A stretch of DNA of 64,000 nucleotides from Brachypodium distachyon (GCF_000005505.3 NC_016131.3:13661501-13725500); one strand, 5' to 3'; numbered from the stretch's first letter, positions 1 through 10,830 are shown. The notes: generated from the sequence alone by a model not told the origin. Translations and numbers: made by a program.

Positions 1-36
1 AAATCAAACAACCTAACGATCAACAACCGAGTTCCA

Positions 37-1193
37 TTACATAGCCCCAAAGACTGATTTATGTTCCTCAGCAATATAACAGGCACACCTGACCTTTAGA
101 AGAAGACGGCGATGAGGGTAATTAGGAACGACAACAGTATTTAAAAACTCAGTAGGGTACAACAACTCTACATTTGGGACCTGCTCAGATGAAGGCGCCA
201 CCCTATCCGCACTGAGATATTCTCTTGCCTCGCCAGGAACCATAGAAGTGATATACTGATTAATCTGATCGACAACAACATTCGTCGGGCAAACAATAGC
301 CCGGGCAGCAAGATATTCAACATTACGATGAGAGGACATAAAACCATCATAAATCTCGTCAACAATCGAAGCAACCTTGTTACCCCCGGCAGGAACAAGA
401 AACATTTCCGGCACACGCACCCAGCATCTTTCTGAATCATCCCCACGTGCCTCACAAGGCAGCACACCATCTCCCATGGAAAGTACCCAATCTGCAAACC
501 AGGACAACCGACCCCTCTCAAAAGAAGTCAACCCATCAGACTGCAATCTCATATTAACACTAAGATTAAATACCCTCACATCTCGCCAAAGAACCGATCT
601 ACACAAAGCAGCATCCAACACATCTCGCTTAGAAGCACCAGGTAGTACAGGCAAAACCTGCCTGAAATCACCACCGAGTACAACAGGCAACCCACCAAAT
701 ATAAGACCGGAATTATCAGGTTGATTCTCAGATAAAATATCCTTCAATGACCTGTCCAAACACTCAAAACACCTGCGATGTGACATCGGAGCTTCATCCC
801 AAAGAATAAGAACCGTCTGCCTAATCAAGTCAGCTAACATCATCCCACGCCCAAAAGAACAGTACGACTTGTCATCAACATCGACAGGAATGTGAAACCT
901 GGAATGAGCCGTACCCCCCCCCCCCCCCGGCAATAACAAGGCACAAGGCAGCAACACCAGACGATGCAACAGCCAACACTATCTTCCCTGAGTTGATCCG
1001 CATTAAGCTTGGAATGCATAACCTCCCACTCCATAGCGAGAGCACGTGCGTCATAGCAGGTCTCTTCAAGCACCAATCGATTGACGGATGCGCCTCCGGC
1101 AGGAGTGACAGCAGAGGGTAAATTGTAATGTGAAATAGATCCACCATTTTCAGAAAAAAGCGCAGACAACGTACGAACCAAATGCACACGCAA
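37..1193 (-). pseudogene. Helitron PIF1-type helicase remnant, Walker A region deleted
   Basis: From 969 down, the frame reads GTAHSRFHIPV, then an ILWDEAPM Walker B-like motif, then FGGLPVVLGGDFRQVLPV, all typical of Helitron PIF1 helicases. Upstream (about 1110-970) the pieces NRLVLEE and SGKIVLAVASSGVAAL are recognisable, but the stretch that should lie between LNADQL and GKIVLAVASS, which carries GGTGKT, is absent. A run of 16 C at about 913-928 (G on the coding strand) shifts the frame inside the conserved PGG-TAHSRF motif. The C-terminal helicase motifs are cut by the window start. This is a dead fragment; the family call is secure. Confidence 0.9.
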
Positions 1194-1342
1194 TAGAGCC
1201 TATGGAATCACCCATGACTGATTACGAAGAGCTTGCCACAACGTATACTTAATGCCCTCACACATGTACTCCCAATAATCACTAAACAACGCACCAGCGT
1301 AAGCTACATCACAGAACATAAGGATAGTCACAAAGAGATCCC

Positions 1343-2340
1343 TTAACTGCGAGGTGTAGCCCACAAAACTATCTCGTCAAACACCCGTGCCCACTCCCTG
1401 TCATCACCCAGCAAACCACGGGCTTGACACACCTCACGAAACGTAGAATGCAAATGACCACGATATGTCCGCAAATCTTCAAAACCACGGGCACCACGAA
1501 CAGACATCAACAGCATCCTAAGATAAAACAGCTCGCCAGTCGTGGGATGCACGTAACGTATTCTACCAATCCTAGTCCCACGACCCCGAGGCGTCCATCT
1601 CCTGTGCTCAGAGTACCAGGTAAATCTAGTCGTGAACTCACAATAAGTAAGATCACAACAATGCACATACCTCTGATTCATAGCAAACATTCAGTCAAAG
1701 CGCTCTTACCAGCATTATCTCGCCTGACAACATCATCTAGGCTATCATCTTCGGAATAGGTGACCCTATTCATCCCAGGAAGATGAATCTCAAGTCTTTC
1801 AACGGATGGCTTCCTCACGTGCACATCAAATGAAAACATTCGCCACATAGCCTCGCAGGATGATAAATAACGACAGTTAACATACTCCTCAACCTCGTCG
1901 ACACCACCCTCCAAAGTCTCGACACCACCAACCACAGATTCATCCAAACGAACAGTAGGATCATGGACCCTTGCCCTAGCACGATCATTTCCCTTGAGGA
2001 CATACTTGAAAAGGTACTTCACAAGATGCGTCTTATTGCACCATTCCACGTTGATATGAGCTTGATATTTCTTCAGCAGCGAAAGATTGTAGGGAACAAC
2101 CCAACGATTATCCAAAGCGTGTATACCTTTCTGCACAAAGTGACCCGTATCATGCCGCATATACATAACAAAGCCATCCCCATCAATTGATGTCTGAGAA
2201 TTAAACTTCTTAGGAAATCTCTTAGAACAAGAACCCTTTTTCATACACGAACAACCCTCGTTCATCCGACCACACGGACCATGAACCATGAATTCATCCA
2301 CCAAAACATAACCCAACGGATCATCAAAAGTAGATGGCAA
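1343..2340 (-). pseudogene. Helitron protein middle segment, frameshifted
   Basis: The minus strand encodes DEFMVHGPCG, CMKKGSCSKRFPK, YNLSLLKKYQAHINVEWCN and LVKYLFKYVLKG, which are hallmark blocks following the Helitron Rep motifs. The frame breaks near 1690, where LTE- and the following FAMNQRY block fall in different frames, consistent with one missing base. The second piece continues with RRWTPRGRGTRIGRIRYVHP and GELFYLRMLL. A further frame change near 1347 leads into a QLRDLFVT-like stretch. The pieces are collinear with their neighbours in 37-5134. Confidence 0.88.
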
Positions 2341-2355
2341 TTCAGCTGAAATTAA

Positions 2356-3984
2356 CTAGTCAACAAATGCCACGTTCAAATCGGTCCCAGCATCCGTAGT
2401 CGTTCGCTCGCTTGTATCGAGCCACACCAACATGTGAGCATGCGGCAGCCCCCTCTTCTGAAACTCCACCGTGTACAAAACTGAAGAAATCCAGCAACAC
2501 ACATAAGTAAATACAAGAAAACTTGCAAGAAAAAAAATAAACACCGACAACAGCCAGTAGACAGCAAAAATACTCACCAGCATGAGTGGGGCCAAACGCC
2601 TTTCCATGCCTCACATCCTTATACAGCTCATTTAACTTCATCTTCAAAACACGCGAAACAATATCTGACCTGTCAGCAGAAGTCTGACCAGCTTCCAACC
2701 GCAAAGCATCAGATATCTCATCCCATTTCGGATTACACGTGAAAGTGACAAATAAATCCGGTGCTCCAAAAGTTCTACATATTGCCATGGCATCTTGGTA
2801 ATTCTGCGCCATGTAACGCCGAGACCCAACAAAACTCGCAGGCAACAAAATCTTCACACCAACGTTCCTACCACAAGATGCACCTTGACCAATGGCATCA
2901 GTCAACCCCTGATAAGACTCACCTCTTATCTTATCTTGGTTCCTCGGGACAAAAGAAAGCCTATCACACTCGATGCAAGAGAAAGCATCCACTTTGGACT
3001 GATCCGACCAACGACCAAAACACAAATATGGATTAGGTTGGTTCTGTCTATAATGACAACGATAACAATAATACTCAAGCATGCTAACATCAGTCCTCCC
3101 ACCAACGTCATCATCACCGACACGTACAAATTTGATGCCCAAGTGAAAACCCTTCTCACCATATGGAAACAACAATGGATATTGCAAAGCCATCAACGCC
3201 GGATGAAGCTCGGAAACACGCCGCAAAGGACCATCCTTGCACTCCACAACAATATCGAACTTACACCGATCAGCCGTGAAATCACCAACCACGAGAGCAG
3301 CTAGCTTAGGAGCAGAAGGTGGACTATACACATTCGGGTCAGAAGAATCCGACCCAAGTATCCTAATAGCCAAATTAGGACATGATGGCGAATGCAAACG
3401 TTCAGAAGCAATCCGAAAGGTACGGACCAACAGATTATGCTCGTTCAACATCGCAATCAAGGAAGCCACAATCCCAGGATCAGGAGAACCACTTGATTCA
3501 CCATCACAACCAAACACGGCAAGACGATTTGACAGCTCATTCGCCACATCATAAACGTATAACTGTGCAAACTGTGGAGCCTTCCCATCGACCGGCATGA
3601 GAGACCCAATACGATGGTGAACCTTGCCACACGCGCGAAAAACGTACGGACCATTACCAGTATTAATACTCTTATCCACATCAACCCCAAGTGAAGTGAA
3701 CGCGAACAAAGAATTGTACGACCTAATCAAATGCATGAAATGCCTGCACCGACGGCCACCAGCAAATGACGCAAGCTCCCATAGAGGAGAAGGCCACTCC
3801 TTGTACACAAGTAACTGTATCCGACCCCCCCGCAACAAAGCTTGTACGATATGTTTCCTTGTACACTACCACTGACGATCCGCTCCGAAAACCAAAAAAG
3901 TGCCCCGCACATGAGACACACATAATCGAGTCCACCATGGTCCGATCTCCCATCAAGGCTGGCTGCACGAAAAAAAAAAGACAA
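2356..3984 (-). pseudogene. Helitron Rep (Helitron_like_N) region, with intron and lesions
   Basis: The start shows a CLMCGALFW...SYKLCC zinc-finger-like block; the frame then shifts at a C7 run (3828-3834) into LVYKEWPSPLWELASF...SYNSLFAFTSLGV and GPYVFRACGKVHHRIGSLMP, typical of Helitron N-terminal domains. Later blocks include LHPALMALQYPLLFPYGEKG, YMAQNYQDAMAICR, PDLFVTFTCNPKWDEI and FQKRGLPHAHMLVWLD; the last is the Rep HUH-like motif. A likely intron of about 100 bp (donor near 2580, acceptor near 2480) separates FGPTHAG from LYTVEFQKRG. A TAG codon at about 2356 interrupts the frame just before LISAELPS. The protein is therefore inactive. Confidence 0.9.
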
Positions 3985-4426
3985 AAAACAGGTAACCAGG
4001 ATACGTCAGCGCAACGAAACCGCAACACAAAAATAAACGATCGAAAAGAAGAGTCAATAAACAAGAATAATGAACAAACCTCACATCTTTCAAAAAAGAC
4101 ACAAATTCCTTCGAAAAAGACATCCTAGATCCACCTGACACAAAAGGATAATTGGTCTACAAAAACAGATCACATAAAAAACAGAAAATTAGACCAACAA
4201 AACAACCCACACCAAAGATACCAAGATACACAAAAAACGATCACACATAAATAAACCATATCCTCACCAAATAAATATGGATGGAGCAACAAACGCCTGC
4301 GTTTTCTCTTTTGTCTGGCCTCCAGAGCAGTAACACGCGGCAGGATATGGTTACCTACACACAATTAACACGGATCAAACACGACAACACAAAAGAACCA
4401 ACACAAGAAAACAGGACAAGAGGCAA

Positions 4427-5134
4427 TCAACACTTGCCAATCAAATGACCATGAACAATATGCAACCCACCAACAGGGACAAGTTCCGTTTCCGCAGCAA
4501 TGACGGGCTCCAACGCATGAGCACCATCATCCAAACCACGGCCGCCAGAGCAAGCAGACCCACAACGACCACGACCACGGCCACGGCCACCACCCGACGC
4601 AGCCATATGATCTACAGACGCCGACCCCCCCCCCCCCCACACACACACACAACCACGGCCATCAACCGCCGCACCCATAGGGACTGCAGACGCCGACCGC
4701 CCCCCACCACACCCACGGCCACCAACCATCGCAGCCATAGGATCATCTACAGACGCCGGCAACCCCATGCCACCGCCACGCCCACCAACAATCGCAACCA
4801 TACGACCTGAAGACGCCAATAGACACTCACCACGCCCACGCCCACAGCCCCGTATCGCAACATCCGCAGGATCCACAGCCACCGTCGAACCGCCGCCATG
4901 ACCACAAACACGACCGCCGCCGTGACTGCGGCCATGACCACCGCCTTGCTCACGCCCATGACCACCAACCATTAAATCGATAGCTCCCACGATCCCGACA
5001 GGGCCGACCCCACGCCCACAAGCCTGGCCGCGCCCACGTCCGCGCCCGCGCCCACCAGCACCCACATCAACAGACCCTCCAACGCTGAGACGGCCTACCC
5101 CACGACGACCACAACCAGCATCTAACCCATCCAT
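4427..5134 (-). pseudogene. Glycine/arginine-rich N-terminal exon of the Helitron ORF
   Basis: From an ATG at 5134 the minus strand reads MDGLDAGCGRRGVGR and then many GRGRG, GGHGR and GGRGCG repeats (RGG-like), with no hydrophobic core. Low-complexity basic leaders occur upstream of some plant Helitron Rep proteins and might help nucleic-acid binding, but that is inference. A long C tract followed by an AC repeat at about 4624-4650 makes length variation here likely. The stretch 3990-4430 between this exon and the Rep region is A-rich and probably intronic. Confidence 0.6.
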
Positions 5135-5642
5135 CACAGCAAAAACAAAAAAGGAAACGTAACAAAACAAGCCACGAGATGGAAGAAACAATCAAAAACA
5201 GTAAACGCACGAGAACCAAGAGCACATCAACCAAACCAACCAACAAATAGTACATGAACACACAGCCACCATACCAGCAGCAACAACACGATCAGCCACC
5301 AAGTAGACACGCAGGTCGCCACACAACGCCAACCAGGCCTGAAACGAGACACAAGCAAGCTACTCCAACGACCAACACAGCGACGAGCAACGGGAAAAGA
5401 AGCGGACCAACGCCACACCAAGATCAAAGCATTTGGCGGACGAATGAAAACCAACGAACAGGCAACCTATATATACAACCCAATTGAACCAACGAGAAGA
5501 ACCACATAACAACACAATATCGCCAACAAACCACTTCTAGAAAACGCCCCGCTGCCACCTCCAGACACACGTCGCCCACTCCAAAAAGCATGCAACGACA
5601 CCGCACCATCAAATAGCCACACGTCGTCGTGCATGCGCGCCA

Positions 5643-5756
5643 ACGAATGCCCACGCGTCACCGTGCATGCGGGTACACCAAAGCAATGCAGACCATGCAA
5701 CTGCCCACGCGTCACCGTGCATGCGTGTACACCAAAGCAATGCAGACCATGGCACG
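5643..5756. repeat. 57-bp tandem duplication upstream of the Helitron ORF
   Basis: Two near-identical units (5643-5699 and 5700-5756) each contain CCCACGCGTCACCGTGCATG followed by the block ACACCAAAGCAATGCAGACC. They sit upstream (minus sense) of the Helitron leader exon, perhaps in its promoter or 5' leader. Confidence 0.85.
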
Positions 5757-6319
5757 CTGAGATCAAGGCTATAAACACAGAAACGCCTCAGTGGCACGTT
5801 GAGAGGCCGAATAACTCTTGGGCTTTAGGAGATGTATCTTATGCTGCTGACAGTTACTTCCGACGGCACTCCAAAGCTGACAGGGAATTTAGGAAAAGTT
5901 ATTTATAATTGACATGAAGCAGCTGACAATTTTGTTAGGTGATGATCGAGGAGGATAACCCCTGTCTCTGCATCGACTGATGCACACGGCCAATCTCCAC
6001 CTGAGTTATGTTACTTCAAACAAGTTTACATCGTAGGCAAGAGTTTGACCACGTCATGGAGCAGCAGCAACACTCAGGAAATGAAACGAAAGAGGACAGA
6101 TATTCTTGCCACATGTTAGTGTGAGCTTTATTTCTCGGTAGCCATGCGAGCTAAGAAACCTCTGGTTTACATGGGTTCGTGTACAAACAAAGTATATAGG
6201 AAAATAAAAGGGCAACTGAGATTTGTCCATCTCAGCGATCACATGAGTAGAAGATACTTCTTGATGATTCCAAGAGAAGCTTTATATTCTCTAATTTTAT
6301 TCTTGGTGCAGGGCGTCAT
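5757..6319. other. Intergenic DNA between Helitron and defensin-like gene 1
   Basis: No supportable gene. The right part (about 6240-6319) resembles the 3' flank of the second defensin-like gene (about 7560-7650), so it is probably the 3' untranslated part of gene 1. The Helitron 5' end should lie in the left part but was not recognised. Confidence 0.5.
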
Positions 6320-6698
6320 CTAGCTGCAGTAGCAATGGAGATCCGGAGCTCCTGTACTGTCCTTATGGCAGGTACCATGCCTGTACTTATCTTCCTTGCA
6401 GATTTGATCACAATGTTTAGTCTCACATAGAAAAACGTAGGGTTCACGAAACTCCTCTGTTCCCGCCTTGGCTTCAATACCTATACCAATCAGAGAAATA
6501 AAACATGCCATAGGAGTATACAAATTTGTAATCAAACTTCAAATTGCTCTATTGTCGATAATTGATAAGCTATACTGGAGAAAGAAATGTACCTATGTTT
6601 CTCCCCGATACTTGGCTGGACAACAAAGAGGTTGAAATCATCATCATCAGAAGAGTCATCAAGAACAAAGCCCTCGTGTTGTTCTGGATTGAAGCCAT
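6320..6698 (-). CDS. Secreted six-cysteine defensin-like protein 1 (2 exons)
   Basis: Exon 1 is 6593-6698 and exon 2 is 6320-6480; the 88-aa product starts at ATG 6698. Exon 1 encodes an N-terminal signal peptide (MASIQNNTRALFLMTLL..., hydrophobic core, SQVSG near the cleavage region). The phase-1 intron (donor GGTACATT, acceptor TTGGTATAG) lies just after it, as is usual for plant defensin-like (DEFL) genes. The mature part has six cysteines spaced C-x4-C-x3-C-x9-C-x11-C-x-C, with the CxxxC and CxC pairs expected of a cystine-stabilised alpha-beta fold. The product should be apoplastic; such peptides act in defence or in reproductive signalling, and I cannot say which. Gene 2 (7655-8187) is a tandem copy with an identical exon-1 length. 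TATATAAA lies about 95 bp upstream of the ATG. Confidence 0.85.
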
Positions 6699-6789
6699 AA
6701 CGAAATTCTTTACTTTCTCCTACTTGTGCTTTTGGCTGTGGACTATGGTTGTAATGTGTAATGCATATGGCTGGCTCCAAACTTTGGTG

Positions 6790-6802
6790 GTGTTTATATA
6801 GA
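6790..6802 (-). promoter_or_regulatory. TATA box of defensin-like gene 1
   Basis: The minus strand reads CTCTATATAAACACCACC here, about 95 bp upstream of ATG 6698. The same string occurs at the same place upstream of gene 2, so the promoter was duplicated with the gene. Confidence 0.7.
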
Positions 6803-7069
6803 GCCACGAGTTGGGGTGCCAAATTCTGCCTTTTTCTAGTCTCTTTTTAGTTGCAAATGCAACACACAGTGACATACCAAATTCAGCTTATTTTGGCGGG
6901 GTAAGGCGACGACTATCATGCACATGTTTGTCTACCTCCTTTAATTGCACAAACAAAGATGATAGACCGCTGCCACAAAAAATGAGTCTTCTTTTTACAG
7001 AAGTGGACGGATAAATCATATAACTAGTACTGCTTGTGCCAATTACTTGAATCTCTGTACTTTTTTTTT

Positions 7070-7300
7070 GACAGCGTTATCAAGGAACCAAACAACAGCG
7101 ATTAATCTGAATCGATCATAGCACAACAAGAGGCTTTTCCGAGCAAGATCTCATCTGCTCTACATGCTGTCGTCCGTCCATTTCCATACTGATTCGTCAT
7201 CCTCCGTCACCCGCCAAGCATCCGAGCATGCCCGCCTGCCATCGCCATCATCAACTCTGATCATCACCTTCAGATGCTCCATGCTGCATGCGAGTGACTT
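7070..7300. repeat. Copy 1 of the duplicated upstream segment of the DEFL locus
   Basis: The blocks TATCAAGGAACCAAACAACA..., GCAAGATCTCATCTG and AGATGCTCCATGCTG recur, diverged, at 9125-9185 and 10520-10635. This copy is upstream of gene 1; the other is upstream of gene 2 and is split by an insertion. A (TTTACA)n tract at about 7308-7328 makes KCKCKCK in the antisense frame and is not coding evidence. Confidence 0.65.
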
Positions 7301-7654
7301 CACAGCTTTACATTTACATTTACATTTACCTTCACCACTCTCCTTTGTTGTCGGATCATCTGCTTTCACCCAAGCAACAGGTACAGAATAACAAACCATC
7401 CAGTCTTCAGAAATCAACTCTACAAAATTTGCATTTGGATTAGCACGCAGGCTGTCTTTTAGGCAGTACAGAAAAGAGATGCTATTGTTTAAAATCGAAA
7501 CATTCCACAACCGTACAGACTAAGCCAGAAAAGAAAACTCGAATTACTTGGGGAACATGAGTTCAGTTACAGAGAAACCTAGGGAAATATAGACGATTCC
7601 AAAAGAAGCGTTATTATCTAATCTAGTCCTCGATGCAGAGTGCCATCAGTTATT

Positions 7655-8187
7655 CTAATCTATGTGGCAGAAGCAATGGACGTCAGGGCCACCTTCTGTA
7701 TCACATATCCCACGCTTGTACTTATCTTCCTTGCAGATTCGATCACAGAAATTAGGTTCACAGAAGTTAGCGTTGGGTTCAATTAACTTCTGGACTCCTG
7801 CATCCTTGGCTTCCAGACCTATGTCAATCATAATAAATTGAACCATAAGAACCTATACAAAGTTGTGATTAAACTTCAAATACTACTATGAAAACCGTCT
7901 ACTCCCTCCGATAGATAACAAGTGTCAGATTTAGTCCAAAGTTATTAGTACAAAGTTGTACTAAATCTGAGACACTTGTTATCGATCGCAGGCGTAGTAT
8001 ATACTGTACCATGCAAATACCAGGATATATGTATAAGCTGAGTGCTAACAAAGATAACAAGCAAAACCACTGTACCACTACCTGCTAAGTTCCTCGCTGA
8101 TGCTTGGCTGGACAACAAAGTGGTTGAGATCATCAGAAGAAGAGTCATCAAGAATAGAGCCCTCGTGTTGCTCTGGAATGAAGCCAT
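7655..8187 (-). CDS. Secreted six-cysteine defensin-like protein 2 (2 exons)
   Basis: Exon 1 is 8082-8187 and exon 2 is 7655-7818, giving 89 aa. ATG 8187 is chosen because it matches gene 1 exactly: exon 1 is 106 nt in both, and the frame upstream holds only a GTG. The signal peptide reads MASFQSNTRALFLMTLLLM..., ending near SSQASARNLAG. The phase-1 intron uses donor GGTAGTGG and acceptor TTGACATAG and contains a Stowaway MITE (7902-7994). The mature part has C-x4-C-x3-C-x9-C-x9-C-x-C, with conserved CDxICKEDKYxxG and PDxHCxC blocks shared with gene 1. An acidic or linker stretch precedes the cysteines. The product is a secreted DEFL/CSalpha-beta peptide of unknown target. Both open frames and all cysteines are intact, suggesting both copies are functional or recently so. 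Confidence 0.86.
7902..7994. mobile_element. Stowaway-type MITE in the intron of defensin-like gene 2
   Basis: The element begins CTCCCTCCG after a TA, and its halves are inverted (GTGTCAGATTTAGT versus ACTAAATCTGAGACAC). The right end is worn (CGCAGGCG before TA). Gene 1 lacks it, so it arrived after the duplication or was lost from gene 1. Confidence 0.85.
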
Positions 8188-8273
8188 AACGAACTGTTCA
8201 CTGCTTTTCCCCACTCCTATTTGTGCTTTTCGTTATGGCTGATTGTAATGCTTATAGCTGGTTCCTTTTGGTG

Positions 8274-8287
8274 GTGTTTATATAGAG
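8274..8287 (-). promoter_or_regulatory. TATA box of defensin-like gene 2
   Basis: The minus strand reads CTCTATATAAACACCACC, the same as in gene 1, about 95 bp upstream of ATG 8187. Confidence 0.7.
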
Positions 8288-8443
8288 CCTTGGGGAGGGT
8301 GCCAATTTTTACCGTTTCATTCTCCCCCGCGTTAATGTTTCCTATGTACGGTTTGTTGTAAGTAATCAGGATCCTAAGATAACGCTCAGGATAATGCAAT
8401 ATCATCCTTTGGTATGCCGTTTATCTGCCCCCGATAACTACGT

Positions 8444-8573
8444 AGGAGTATTCCATAACGAGGTTATGTCATTTATTGGATCCCAAAAATTGAGTGTCGA
8501 AATAGTTAGGAGTATATTCCATAATAAGATCATGGTATTTATTGGCTCCCAAAAACTACGCATGAAATTAACT
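8444..8573. repeat. 64-bp tandem duplication
   Basis: Two diverged units begin AGGAGTATTCC at 8444 and AGGAGTATATTCC at 8508, and both contain ATTTATTGG-TCCCAAAAA. There is no coding potential; it lies upstream of defensin-like gene 2. Confidence 0.75.
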
Positions 8574-9304
8574 AAGTGGTCCAAAACATGATCATCTCGT
8601 GCATTAAAAATGTGTCATCTTGGTTGCATTTTATTGGTTTCTCTATTTGGTAGTACCTAGGATTACCAAATAAGCTGACCCAAAACACTACAACGCTAAT
8701 TATGGAAGGTCCGGCAACTGCACAATTAGCGCGCATGATATATATTCAAAATTTCACCCATTTAGTCCGGACCATTAAATTACAATCAAACAGACACCTG
8801 ACTACTTTTGTTAGAACATCCATTTTCTCAACAACAAAAAAGTGTCAAAACATCCATGCGTGCCGCCCCTTATCCTCTTTGCCCTTTGATCCAGAACGAA
8901 TGGAGTTCGTGAGGCAATCACATAAGCATGAACCGAAATAGCACATGTCCATTGTAAATTTCATTCACTTGTCCTGCAAGATAGGAGTACTCTCTCAACA
9001 GGAGTAGCTAGCCTGACTTGTTGGAGAAGCTAAAGCTAATTAGGATATGCAGAGAAGGTGTGTTACGGCTGATCAGAGTAGTACTTGTGCTGATCAGAGT
9101 ACTATTTTGTTACAGAATTACTATCAAGGAAGCAACCAACGTGATTAGTTAATCTTAATCATAGTACTACAAGGGAGCTAGTACAATATGTGATGACGTC
9201 AACGGCCAGTGCGCGCACGTGGAAGCAAAAAGCATCGATCTCATCTCGACTCAGTTTATCTACCCTATCCATATCAAAGTAAAGTACACAACATCGAATT
9301 CTGC
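8574..9304. other. Intergenic DNA upstream of the DEFL locus
   Basis: No gene recognised. The segment 9110-9190 is the first half of the duplicated upstream sequence (see 7070-7300). The homology breaks near 9190 and resumes near 10515, marking an interruption. Confidence 0.55.
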
Positions 9305-10263
9305 GTCGATTTCGATAAAACGGACCTCGAGATGAAATTATTTCACTAAATGAACTCGTCCCAAATTATTTTATAAATCTAACCCTTTCGCACAACGCTC
9401 AACAGATAGGCATTAAGCTGTGTGGCATTGTGTCTCTCCCTAAGACGCTATACGTCTGCTAGCGTGGCCAGCCCGGACCTCATCGACGACCATGCAGGCT
9501 TTCAAATTTCGCTAAGTCCTAACATAACGCCTCAGAGACGAGCGCTATGCCAGCTGCCTCGCGCCCAAAGCGAAGGCTCTACGCCCTCACTCCCTGCAGA
9601 TTTCACCATCCCATGCAGGCATGCATGCAGGCGATAGAAATGAATTAAAATAACTTATCTCCAAGCATGCATATAGCTACTGATCGAAATGGATTACAAA
9701 TAGCATACCTCAAGCCATGCATGCAACTACAGATACCAAGCTAGCTAGCTACCCGAGCCGTAGCTTAGGCTGCGCCTAGCTCGCCTACCGATCGAAATTT
9801 TTGACTACTGCGTCGTATAGGATATCTCCAGGCATGCTATTGTTGTTGCAGCTTATAGCAACCTTGGCCTTGGTCTACGCATAAAACATCCTGCTACAAA
9901 TAAATATTTGGACAATGCATGGTCGATACGATCGAGCACACGAAACCCAATGGAAACAGCCAAATACCGTCAATGCAGCAGCATAGCGCCTTCTCGTTGG
10001 GGGCAAATGTAGCTGGCATAGTGCCCAACTCTAAGGCGATATGCTAGGACTTAGCGATATTTGAGACCCTGCATGGTCGCCGGTGGAGTCCTGGCTAGCC
10101 ATGCTGGCAGGCGTATAGCGCCTTAGGGAGAGGCACTATGCTACAGAGCTTAACGCCTAGCTGTTGGGCACTATGCAAAAGGGTTAGATTTGTGAAATAG
10201 TTTCGCGACAAGTTCATCTTGTAAAATAGTTTTGGTTTGAGATCTGTTTTGTCGAAATTGCGC
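9305..10263. mobile_element. MULE-like element with ~150-bp inverted repeats, non-autonomous
   Basis: The left arm (about 9311-9460) and right arm (about 10105-10262) are inverted copies: ATTTCGATAAAACGGA at the left matches AATTTCGACAAAACAGA read from the right, and both continue through CTAACCCTTT and CTCTCCCTAAG-CGCTATACG. Long terminal inverted repeats in a ~950-bp element with no ORF fit a Mutator-like MITE. The target duplication is not clear. The interior is rich in TGCATGCA and CTAG palindromes. Confidence 0.75.
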
Positions 10264-10514
10264 ATGCGTGGTAATGAACACATGGTTTCTGGGGGTCATG
10301 TAGGCATGCTTGCAACAGGATAGATCGATCGAGTCTGCTAAATTCCTTTTGTCACAACGGGATCGATCCATCATGGGTTAATGAGAGAACCAACTCGATC
10401 TGTAGATCTAAGATGTGTTAAAGATTCTCTCTATCGATCTCCAGCGTGCAAAGCAAAAGCAGAAGCAAAAGCAAAGCTGCAAAAACACTTGAAATGCATG
10501 CTTGGAATCGACGA

Positions 10515-10640
10515 CGACTTTTCCCAGCAAGATCTCACTCATCCATGCTGGCGTCATCCCCCCTTCACTCGCCAAGCATGGGCGCCTGTCTGTCACTGCC
10601 ATGATGCCATCATCATCTCCAGATGCTCCATGCTGAATTC
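10515..10640. repeat. Copy 2 (right half) of the duplicated DEFL upstream segment
   Basis: CAGCAAGATCTCACTCATCC, CGCCAAGCATG and AGATGCTCCATGCTG match 7143-7290 in the same order. Together with 9110-9190 this shows one ancestral segment split by about 1.3 kb of inserted DNA. Confidence 0.65.
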
Positions 10641-10659
10641 CGTTTACACATTTACTTTT

Positions 10660-10716
10660 AAACCGGCTGGTGCAGAATTGATAATCTCGAGGAATTAAAC
10701 CGGCTGGTGCAGAATT
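10660..10716. repeat. 20-bp direct repeat with 37-bp period
   Basis: AAACCGGCTGGTGCAGAATT occurs at 10660-10679 and again at 10697-10716. The second copy ends 18 bp before the Helitron 5' terminus at 10735. Confidence 0.9.
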
Positions 10717-10734
10717 ACGAATGATCTTGATGGA

Positions 10735-10830
10735 TCTATTATATACTAAAAACAATATGAGAGTTACCGAGAGAAGATTTCACGTTGATCCACATCATTC
10801 TTAATTATACTGACCGTTGGATCTCAGATC
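10735..10830 (+). mobile_element. Helitron 5'-terminal fragment, plus strand
   Basis: After an A, the sequence starts TCTATTATATACTAAAAAC and continues CAATATGAGAG...TTCACGTTGATCCACATC...GACCGTTGGATCTCAG. The same end recurs, diverged, at 11100-11168 (minus), 17763, 18208 and 18331, so it is a family terminus; A|TC with this start fits a Helitron 5' end. No matching 3' end follows directly. Confidence 0.65.

Larger units (their letters stand above)
37..5134 (-). mobile_element. Degenerate autonomous-type Helitron, 3' end outside window
   Basis: Minus-strand reading gives, in order, a glycine/arginine-rich leader, a Helitron_like_N (Rep) region and a PIF1-type helicase, the standard Rep-Hel order of plant Helitrons, which transpose by rolling-circle replication. 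The coding capacity is broken by at least four frameshifts, one in-frame stop and a deletion of the helicase Walker A segment, so it cannot make an active protein as it stands. The helicase C-terminus and the 3' hairpin/CTAG end lie left of position 1. I could not place the 5' TC terminus; the element may extend to about 5.8 kb. A TATATATA stretch near 5467-5476 could be its promoter. Confidence 0.9.

Noticed and set aside
7160..7510. Minus-strand ORF with KCKCKCK
   Set aside because: Arises from a TTTACA microsatellite in duplicated non-coding DNA; the corresponding copy near 10.5 kb is not conserved as protein.
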